This document shows, piece by piece, positions 5,942 to 11,660 of a DNA stretch of 11,660 nt. The stretch is from Methanobacterium sp. UBA8 (GTDB taxonomy: Archaea > Methanobacteriota > Methanobacteria > Methanobacteriales > Methanobacteriaceae). Made by a program: the position numbers and the translations under genes. The notes beneath the pieces are model-generated. The model did not search any database, was not told the origin of the DNA, and saw nothing but the letters and a program-made list of their open reading frames with translations. Position 1 is the stretch's first letter. Each line of letters opens with the position of its first letter. The DNA lies in assembly GCA_002509665.1 (NCBI GenBank), contig DADN01000116.1:1-11660 (forward strand). The letters run 5' to 3'.

Positions 5942-6718
5942 TTATGTAATTTTTAACATAAAATCAACTATTTCATCTAGATCAGTGAAAATATCTTTGT
6001 TTTCAAGTCCTGCAACTTTGGGGCGGGTAACCAGCACTACATCGATCCCAAGCTCAACCGCACCACTTATTTTTGATAAAGTCCCGCCAGTTTCTCCACT
6101 TTCCTTTGTTATTATAAGAGATATGTCATATTCCTCAAATAATGTTTTGTTGAACTTTTTTGAGAATACACCCTGCATTGCTATTATATTTTCCTGTTTT
6201 AGTCCCATGTCGATGCATTTCTGGATGGAATCAACTGAGGGGAGTACCCTTGCAAATAACCTTGAAGAATCAATTTTTTCAATTATGGTTTTCAATGTTG
6301 AAACCCCTGCAAGGTGCAAAACTCTGCCTTTAGTCAGTTTTTTTGCTTTTAATGCAGCTTCTTCAAATGATGACACTTCATGAATCAGATCATTTTCTTT
6401 AAAATCTTCTAAAGGTCTTTCAAACCTTAAATATTTAATATGGGTCATATTTGAAGATTTTGCGGCGTTATGAGTTGCAATCGCAGCAAATGGATGGGTG
6501 GCATCTATTAAAACATTTATATCATTTGTTTTAATTACTTCAACCAGTTCTTCCAGGGTAAGCCCTTTAGAAATTATTTCATCTGCACCTGCTGCTTTTG
6601 CAATATCTGCACCATAGGATGTAGTGGTTGTGGCAAGTATATTGAACTTTCCTGTGCTGCTTAACCTTTTTATTATATCTGCAGCATCTTTTGTACCTGC
6701 CATTACCATTACATTCAT
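5942..6718 (-). CDS. cobK: Cobalt-precorrin-6A reductase (CobK/CbiJ family)
   Basis: This enzyme reduces cobalt-precorrin-6A to cobalt-precorrin-6B with NAD(P)H, a mid-pathway step of corrin synthesis (anaerobic branch, EC 1.3.1.106). Methanogens need the product for the corrinoid of methyl-H4MPT:coenzyme M methyltransferase. The 258 residues match family length. Motifs: MAGTKDA (6-12) opening the nucleotide fold, LIDATHPFA (70-78), RFERP (98-102), MQGVFS (181-186, usually QGPFS), ITKESGETGG (203-212) and VTRPK (230-234). The start ATG overlaps the ATPase stop as ATGA (6718-6715), with GAGG 8 bases upstream, so translation is probably coupled to the ATPase gene. Other corrin genes are not in the window. 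Confidence 0.93.
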   Translation of the reverse strand: MNVMVMAGTKDAADIIKRLSSTGKFNILATTTTSYGADIAKAAGADEIISKGLTLEELVEVIKTNDINVLIDATHPFAAIATHNAAKSSNMTHIKYLRFERPLEDFKENDLIHEVSSFEEAALKAKKLTKGRVLHLAGVSTLKTIIEKIDSSRLFARVLPSVDSIQKCIDMGLKQENIIAMQGVFSKKFNKTLFEEYDISLIITKESGETGGTLSKISGAVELGIDVVLVTRPKVAGLENKDIFTDLDEIVDFMLKIT

Positions 6719-9249
6719 TTCATAAACCTCTCAACTAGCCAATCGCTTACAAAAATTAAACAGGCGACTATTAAAATTGCAACCCAGTCAATAATTGACA
6801 GTGCAGTTGTTCTAAATACTCCCTGAAGGAATGGAACATATATAACGGCTAGCTGCAGTAAAAATGACAGTCCAATTGCTACAATCAGGAATTTGTTTGA
6901 GAAGTTTGAGAACTTCTCTGCCCTACAGTTAAACACGTTAAATATCTGGAACATAACAAATACGGTAAATGCTATTGTTGTAGCTTTTAAAGTACCTGCT
7001 CCATTTGTAAGTTCTAAATAGTAGAGTACTAATGTTCCCACAGTCATTACCACTCCTGCAATGATTATTTTGAGCAGATTCTTCCGCGGTATTATTTCTT
7101 CTTTCAGTGGGGCACGTTCCATAACATTCTTCTCAGGAGGTTCCACTCCAAGGGACTGTGCTGGAGGACCGTCCATGATAATATTTATCCATAAAACCTG
7201 AATTGGGTTAAATGGTACGGGGAGGCCCATAACTGATGCTGAAGTAATGGTGAGTATAGCACCTATGTTGGTTGAAAGCTGGAACCTGACGAACCTTCTA
7301 ATGTTATCAAATATTATACGTCCTTCTTTAACAGCTTTAACTATTGTGGCAAAGTTATCATCCTGTAAAAGCATATCTGCTGACTCTTTAGCAACATCTG
7401 TACCGCTTCCCATTGCCACCCCTATGGCTGCCCTTTTAAGAGCAGGAGCATCGTTTACACCGTCTCCAGTCATTGATGTGATATTACCTTTTTCTTTAAG
7501 GGCTTCTACAATTCTGACCTTCTGTTCGGGAAAAACCCTTGCATAAACTTGAATATCATCAACCCTGTCTTTGAATTCGGCATCGCTGAGCTTATCAAGT
7601 TCGGAACCTGTAAGAACTTTACCGTCTGTAAGAATTCCAATTTCTTTCCCTATGGCTGCAGCAGTATCTTCATGGTCTCCTGTTATCATTACAACTCTAA
7701 TTCCTGCTTTTATACAGGTTGCAACAGCTTCTTTAGCTTCTTGTCTTGGTGGATCCATCATTCCAACTAAACCAACGAAAACAAGGTTTTCTTCTAATTT
7801 AGTTTTATCAACATTATCCAGATCTTGTTCATCTGGTGTTAATTTTTTGTATGCTAGAGCTAGGACACGAAGAGCTTTACCGGTCATGTCTTTTAAATCA
7901 TTTAATATGATTTCTTTGTCCTGTTTAGCAAGCTTCTGAATCCTTGTATCTTTTTCAATCCACATACACCTATCTAAAACAATTTCGGGGGCACCTTTAA
8001 CCAGTACGTAGTTAGTTCCATTGAAATCATTTACAGTAGTCATTCTTTTTCTAACGCTGTCTAACGGGATCTCAAGTAGTCTAGGATGTATTTTCTCAAG
8101 TTCTAACTTTTTATGTCCATTTTCTTCAGCATAGGCTAATATTGCCCCATCTGTAGGGTCACCTATGAGCTTGCCTTCATTTAAAGCGGCATTGTTACAC
8201 AAAGCAGAAATTTCAAAGGCTTTCTCTGGAGCAGTTATGCGGGTTTCCCTCACGGTCATCTTATTTTTGGTAAGTGTACCTGTTTTATCGGTACATATGA
8301 CATTACATGACCCTAAAGTCTCAACCGCGAGGAGTTTTCTAACAATAGCATTGCTTTTTGCCATTCTCTGCATTCCAAGGGCAAGTGTAAGTGTTAAAAT
8401 TGCAGGAAGGCCTTCTGGAACAGCTGCAACTGCCAGGGAAATGGCTGTTAAAAATGTATCAATTATTGGGAGTCCCTGCATGTACTGTAAAACAAATACC
8501 ACTGAACAGACAACCAGTGCGAGAATTCCCAGGTTTCTTCCAAGGCGCCCTATTTTTTGGTGTAATGGGGTATCCTCTTCTTCTTCCTGTATTAATTCTG
8601 CTATTTTCCCTATAGACGTGTCCATACCTACTGCTACTACAACACCTTTTCCTCTACCTAATGATACATCAGTATCCATAAAGACCAGATTATCTGTTTC
8701 TTCGTCTCCATCAACAATTTCGAAGTGTTTTTTAGCTGGAAGTGATTCTCCAGTAAGTGCTGATTCGTCTACTCTTAAATCAAAACTTTTGATTAGTCTT
8801 AAATCTGCGGGAATATTGTCTCCTTCTTCTATAACGACAATATCTCCTGGTGTTAAGTTTTTGGCAGGTATCTTCTGCTTTTTGCCATCCCTGATAACAA
8901 CTGCTTCATTAGAAATAAGGCCTTTAAGCTTTTCCATAGCTTTTTCTGCCCTATATTCCTGCATAAATCCAACAACTGCATTTATTATAACAACAATCAG
9001 GATAACAATTGCATCAATTGCATCTCCTACGTAATATGCCGCTATGGCGGCAAATATAAGTATAATTATAAGTATTTCTTTAAACTGCCCTAAAAAAAGA
9101 CGTATTGGGCCAGGTTTCTCCTTTTCGACTAGTTCATTCAGTCCAAATTTAAGGTTACGTTTTTTAGCTTCTGCTTCGCTCAAACCTTCATTTGCATCTG
9201 AGTTGAGTGTCTTTAACGTTTCATCTACACTTGACTTTTGCCATTTCAT
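6715..9249 (-). CDS. P-type Ca2+/Mn2+-transporting ATPase, Pmr1/SPCA-like (P2A)
   Basis: An 844-residue ATP-driven cation pump of the inner membrane. The N-terminal cation-ATPase domain is at 1-45. The actuator loop has TGES (166-169). M4 has PEGLP (278-282), the phosphorylation site is DKTGT with D321, the nucleotide domain has KGAPE (418-422), and the hinge has TGDGVND (594-600). In M6, LWINIIMDGPPAQSLGVEP (686-704) is nearly word for word that of eukaryotic Golgi Ca2+/Mn2+ pumps (Pmr1/SPCA), including the Gln (Q698) that in yeast Pmr1 affects Mn2+ selectivity. M5 has FQLSTNIGAI, with Asn but Ala where SERCA has its site-I Glu. This argues for one metal site per cycle. Four C-terminal helices complete the pump. 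ATG 9249 is preceded by a weak GAAGTG. It is the first gene of an operon with cobK. Direction is presumably export; Ca2+ versus Mn2+ is not settled. Confidence 0.92.
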   Translation of the reverse strand: MKWQKSSVDETLKTLNSDANEGLSEAEAKKRNLKFGLNELVEKEKPGPIRLFLGQFKEILIIILIFAAIAAYYVGDAIDAIVILIVVIINAVVGFMQEYRAEKAMEKLKGLISNEAVVIRDGKKQKIPAKNLTPGDIVVIEEGDNIPADLRLIKSFDLRVDESALTGESLPAKKHFEIVDGDEETDNLVFMDTDVSLGRGKGVVVAVGMDTSIGKIAELIQEEEEDTPLHQKIGRLGRNLGILALVVCSVVFVLQYMQGLPIIDTFLTAISLAVAAVPEGLPAILTLTLALGMQRMAKSNAIVRKLLAVETLGSCNVICTDKTGTLTKNKMTVRETRITAPEKAFEISALCNNAALNEGKLIGDPTDGAILAYAEENGHKKLELEKIHPRLLEIPLDSVRKRMTTVNDFNGTNYVLVKGAPEIVLDRCMWIEKDTRIQKLAKQDKEIILNDLKDMTGKALRVLALAYKKLTPDEQDLDNVDKTKLEENLVFVGLVGMMDPPRQEAKEAVATCIKAGIRVVMITGDHEDTAAAIGKEIGILTDGKVLTGSELDKLSDAEFKDRVDDIQVYARVFPEQKVRIVEALKEKGNITSMTGDGVNDAPALKRAAIGVAMGSGTDVAKESADMLLQDDNFATIVKAVKEGRIIFDNIRRFVRFQLSTNIGAILTITSASVMGLPVPFNPIQVLWINIIMDGPPAQSLGVEPPEKNVMERAPLKEEIIPRKNLLKIIIAGVVMTVGTLVLYYLELTNGAGTLKATTIAFTVFVMFQIFNVFNCRAEKFSNFSNKFLIVAIGLSFLLQLAVIYVPFLQGVFRTTALSIIDWVAILIVACLIFVSDWLVERFMK

Positions 9250-9602
9250 TATAACACTTCTTTAAACATAAAATGATTAACATAAATTTATTTTCAATAG
9301 TTTGTAAAAAATAGCTTTAAGACATTTAAGGTTGTATTACAGTTCAAATTTTATATTTTTGATAACTGTTCTTCAATCTTTATAGTAATTAACCTAATAT
9401 ATAATTAATTATAATTCTCATGCATTCAAGAGTTATACATACTCTATAATACATGAATTAATTTTAGAATAGCCTCATTGTTTAGAAAATGCATGTTAAA
9501 GATCATTTTCAATTTTAGAGTTTAATATTATGCTTTTACTGATATTATGTTGAAAAATAAATTAAAACTTAATTTTAGCAGAAATTAACTTTTTAAGGAC
9601 CA
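9250..9602. other. Intergenic region upstream of the ATPase operon, no gene seen
   Basis: 353 bases of AT-rich DNA between the UPF0146 gene and the ATPase, both on the minus strand. The only structured items I see are AATAGTTTGTAA at 9296-9307, identical to 12 bases upstream of the regulator gene, and a short dyad AGAGT (9429-9433) / ACTCT (9441-9445) with a 7-base spacer. T-rich stretches on the minus strand near 9551-9556 could end the UPF0146 transcript. There is no open frame of note and no RNA gene. Confidence 0.6.
9300..9307 (-). promoter_or_regulatory. TTACAAAC motif upstream of the ATPase-cobK operon
   Basis: Minus-strand TTACAAAC, embedded in the 12-mer TTACAAACTATT, 51-58 bases before the ATPase start. 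The same 12-mer in the same orientation lies 67-78 bases before the FilR1-like regulator gene (4112-4101). It is a candidate binding site only. Confidence 0.3.
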
Positions 9603-10010
9603 TTATTTATAAGATGCCTTGTAAAAAGTTGCTCTTTTATAATTTATAAGTTTCATTTTGCTTGAATTCACTGAATCGGTAGAAAATGGTTTTATTATAA
9701 GGTCTGCACCTGTTTTTTCTGCAACAGCTATAAGATGGGGCATCAATTCTGGCTGAGGCCTTATAGAATAGATAAGAGATGATCCACTATATATTTTTAA
9801 GTCAGGATTAACAATATCATCTCTAATTATTTTCCCATGAGAAGGTTTAATATCTGTCATGACAATAGATGAATTGATATTTTCTTCCAGAATCGAGGCG
9901 ACTTTATGGAACTTTCCAGCACCTACTTCGACTATCTTCTCTGCGTTACTATAATTATTGATGATATACTGAGCAAAATCTTTCCACATTTCTACCACGG
10001 AGATATTCAT
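9603..10010 (-). CDS. UPF0146 family protein (methyltransferase-like fold)
   Basis: A small archaeal protein of unassigned function, 135 residues. KIVEVGAGKFHKVA (25-38) resembles the SAM-binding glycine loop of class I methyltransferases, followed by an acidic strand end, MTDIKP (51-56), which would contact the SAM ribose. Later, DDIVNPDLKIY (64-74), LIYSIRPQPELMPHL (79-93) and ADLIIKPF (102-109) are family hallmarks. It is much shorter than normal methyltransferases and lacks an obvious substrate domain, so activity is doubtful. The start shown is ATG 10010, which has no Shine-Dalgarno site. ATG 9989 (residue 8) is a possible alternative. A TATA-like CTTTTAATAT at 10045-10036 would begin transcription close to ATG 10010, suggesting a leaderless message. 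Confidence 0.85.
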   Translation of the reverse strand: MNISVVEMWKDFAQYIINNYSNAEKIVEVGAGKFHKVASILEENINSSIVMTDIKPSHGKIIRDDIVNPDLKIYSGSSLIYSIRPQPELMPHLIAVAEKTGADLIIKPFSTDSVNSSKMKLINYKRATFYKASYK

Positions 10011-10443
10011 GATAATAAGAGAATTTAAACGTCCAGATATTAAAAGGATTCTAGAAATTGAAATGAAGTCATTTAAGGATCCTTATCCAGCAAGTATCAT
10101 TATAGATATTTATAATTTGGGGGCAGGATTTTTAGTTGCCCAACAAGATAATATTGTTGTAGGATATATTATATTTTGGATCAGATATGAAGATGAAGGC
10201 CACATAATTTCAATTGCGGTGGATAAAAAGTACAAAAGAAAAGGTGTAGGGGCTGAACTTGTCAATTATGCAATAGATATCTTCAAAAAATGTAATGTAA
10301 GAGAGATTAAACTGGAAGTTAGGGTTGGAAATACAGGGGCCAGAAAATTCTACACTAAATTGGGATTTAAGGAAAGTAAAATCTGTGAAGGTTATTATGA
10401 GGACGGGGAAGATGCCGTAATCATGAAAAAGGCCACAGAATAA
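10009..10443 (+). CDS. rimI: RimI-like GNAT N-acetyltransferase (archaeal protein N-terminal acetylation)
   Basis: A GCN5-related acetyltransferase of 144 residues. Archaeal members of this branch, called RimI or Ard1-like, transfer acetyl from acetyl-CoA to protein N-termini. Visible motifs are the early FKDPYP segment (22-27) of the RimI group, ISIAVDKKYKRKGVGAELV (67-85) with the acetyl-CoA pyrophosphate loop KRKGVG, LEVRVGN (about 102-108), ARKFYTKLGFKE (about 111-122) and the C-terminal GYYEDGEDAVIMKK. ATG 10009 is well supported by GGAG 6 bases upstream (9999-10002), which lies inside the divergent UPF0146 gene. A TATA-like ACTATAATTA near 9946-9955, also inside that gene, could be its promoter. 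Substrate is unproven. Confidence 0.88.
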   Translation: MIIREFKRPDIKRILEIEMKSFKDPYPASIIIDIYNLGAGFLVAQQDNIVVGYIIFWIRYEDEGHIISIAVDKKYKRKGVGAELVNYAIDIFKKCNVREIKLEVRVGNTGARKFYTKLGFKESKICEGYYEDGEDAVIMKKATE

Positions 10444-10588
10444 TTTTTCAATACTTAATTCTCCAAAAATACAAAAGATATAATACTAGAAGATCAAATG
10501 TCATAAAGATAATTACTAAATTAAAGTTCAATTTTTTAATTAAATTAATTTAAGCTATTAAACTGATTCACGATTATATGGTGATTAA
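10444..10588 (+). promoter_or_regulatory. rimI-carA intergenic region with T-runs and the carA ribosome-binding site
   Basis: 145 bases. T5 directly after the rimI stop (10444-10448) and T6 at 10532-10537 are possible plus-strand terminators. GGTGAT at 10580-10585, a close match to the anti-Shine-Dalgarno sequence, precedes the carA ATG by 3 bases and fixes that start. TTTAATTAAATTAATTT around 10534-10552 may include the carA TATA box, but no single element stands out. Confidence 0.45.
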
Positions 10589-11660
10589 ATGGTAAGGGAA
10601 GCAAAATTAGCTTTAGAAGACGGAACGATATTTAAAGGAGAAAGTTTTGGTTTTGAGACTACGAAAACAGGGGAAGTAGTTTTTGCTACAGGAATGACAG
10701 GATATGTGGAGTCACTTACAGATCCATCATATAAAGGTCAAATATTAATGAATACTTATCCTCTTCAGGGAAATTATGGAATATCTGATGAGTGGTTCCA
10801 ATCAAATGGAATAAAGGCAGAAGGATTTATAGTAAGGGACGAAAGCCAGCACCCCTCACACAGCCATTCCCAGAAAAGCCTTTCAGAATTTTTAAGCGAG
10901 TATGAAATTCCTGGAATAAGCGGCGTTGACACAAGGGCCCTTACAATAAAGATCAGAGAACACGGAACCATGAAAGGAGCGCTTACAACTGAAGACTTAG
11001 ATGATGAAGAGCTTCTGAGCATTGCTAAGCATCAGCCAGATATAGAAGAAATAGACCTTGTAGATCAGGTTTGTGTAGATAAACCTGTAATTTATGGGGG
11101 AGATTTCAAAAGAAGGGTAGCTATTGTTGACTGCGGAATAAAAAATAATAGTATAAATGCATTACTCAAAAGAGAAACTGGTGTGGTTGTTTTACCTTAT
11201 AAAACTAATTATAAAGAAGTTCTTGATTACGACCCGGATGGAATCCTTATATCAAGCGGCCCTGGAGACCCCACAAGGGTAAAAGAGGCCATAGAAAATG
11301 TAAGGAAATTATCAGAGAGACGTCCTGTTTTTGGAATATGTCTTGGACAGCAGATAATAGGGCTTGCATTTGGAGCTAAAATATACAAGATGAAGTTTGG
11401 TCACAGGGGAATAAATCAACCGATAATGGATCTGAGGACTGATAAAGTTTCTATAACTTCTCAAAATCATGGATTTACCATTGATCCAGAATCAATTGAA
11501 AAAACTTCTCTTAAGATGACTCAAGTGAATTTAAACGATGGTACACCTGAAGGAATTGAACATGAGGAACTTCCAGTTTCAAGTGTACAGTACCATCCAG
11601 AAGCAGGTCCGGGACCTCATGATACAGATTATACATTTGATAGGTTCATTAAGACAATAA
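10589..11660 (+). CDS. carA: Carbamoyl-phosphate synthase, glutaminase (small) subunit, open at right edge
   Basis: CarA hydrolyses glutamine and channels ammonia to CarB for carbamoyl phosphate, the precursor of pyrimidines and arginine. From ATG 10589 the frame runs 357 codons to the window edge without a stop. Family length is about 355-380, so only a few residues should be missing. The N-terminal CPSase domain starts [20 protein letters not shown], and [20 protein letters not shown] (33-52) and [11 protein letters not shown] (109-119) are characteristic. The class I glutaminase domain starts near residue 170, with SSGPGDP (about 226-232), the nucleophile Cys251 in FGICLGQQ, and the His336/Glu338 pair in [12 protein letters not shown] completing the catalytic triad. 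GGTGAT before the ATG supports the start. carB would be expected downstream. Confidence 0.96.
   Translation, partial: MVREAKLALEDGTIFKGESFGFETTKTGEVVFATGMTGYVESLTDPSYKGQILMNTYPLQGNYGISDEWFQSNGIKAEGFIVRDESQHPSHSHSQKSLSEFLSEYEIPGISGVDTRALTIKIREHGTMKGALTTEDLDDEELLSIAKHQPDIEEIDLVDQVCVDKPVIYGGDFKRRVAIVDCGIKNNSINALLKRETGVVVLPYKTNYKEVLDYDPDGILISSGPGDPTRVKEAIENVRKLSERRPVFGICLGQQIIGLAFGAKIYKMKFGHRGINQPIMDLRTDKVSITSQNHGFTIDPESIEKTSLKMTQVNLNDGTPEGIEHEELPVSSVQYHPEAGPGPHDTDYTFDRFIKTI

Noticed and set aside
5985..6383. 132-codon plus-strand frame
   Set aside because: Shadow of cobK on the opposite strand, with no motif or ribosome-binding site.
8165..9034. 289-codon open frame on the plus strand
   Set aside because: It lies wholly antisense to the P-type ATPase, has a Ser/Ile/Thr-rich composition typical of antisense shadows, and shows no domain.
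5942..9249. Cobalamin riboswitch or other known metabolite riboswitch before the ATPase-cobK operon
   Set aside because: No conserved B12-box-like sequence or GC-rich multi-helix structure is visible upstream of 9249, and such riboswitches are essentially unknown in this archaeal group.
9429..9445. AGAGT/ACTCT dyad as terminator or operator
   Set aside because: Only a 5-bp stem, no T-run next to it, and far from both flanking gene ends.
10774..11022. 82-codon minus-strand frame
   Set aside because: Antisense to carA, which has all expected family motifs across this region.

Overview
The window looks like the chromosome of an AT-rich methanogenic archaeon of the order Methanobacteriales, most likely Methanobacterium or a close relative. 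This is inferred from family content: archaeal translation factor aIF1A next to a RIO1 kinase, a UPF0146 protein, a FilR1/DUF1724-type methanogen regulator, archaeal-style Shine-Dalgarno sites (GGAGG, AGGTG, GGTGAT) and TATA-like boxes upstream of several genes. I see no rRNA, tRNA, CRISPR array, transposase or phage gene.

Layout. 1-992 (minus): eif1A, started by TTG, followed by rio1, which runs off the left edge. 993-1901: about 0.9 kb of very AT-rich non-coding DNA. Its right end holds a degenerate tandem array in which the leader, Shine-Dalgarno site and first codons of moeA are repeated. 1902-3116 (plus): moeA, for molybdenum/tungsten cofactor synthesis. 3243-4034 (minus): a winged-helix regulator with a FilR1-like sensor domain. 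4261-4731 (minus): a TTG-started flavodoxin-like protein. 4973-5719 (minus): a membrane-anchored, sequon-rich extracytoplasmic protein of unknown function. 5942-9249 (minus): a two-gene operon of a Pmr1/SPCA-like Ca2+/Mn2+ P-type ATPase and cobK (cobalt-precorrin-6A reductase), joined by an ATGA overlap. 9603-10010 (minus): UPF0146 protein. 10009-10443 (plus): RimI-like acetyltransferase. The last two genes are divergent and their annotated start codons overlap by two bases. 10589-11660 (plus): carA, still open at the right edge.

How the genes fit together. Most are housekeeping: translation initiation and ribosome maturation, pterin-metal cofactor assembly, corrinoid (factor III/B12) synthesis, pyrimidine/arginine precursor synthesis, and protein N-terminal acetylation. 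The accessory-looking part is the middle (3243-5719), with regulator, flavodoxin and surface protein as separate units with their own promoters. Points most worth a second look are the moeA start-site repeat array, the overlapping divergent starts at 10008-10011, the Pmr1-type metal-site residues of the ATPase coupled to cobK, a long inverted repeat between moeA and the regulator, and a TTACAAAC motif shared by the regulator and ATPase upstream regions.
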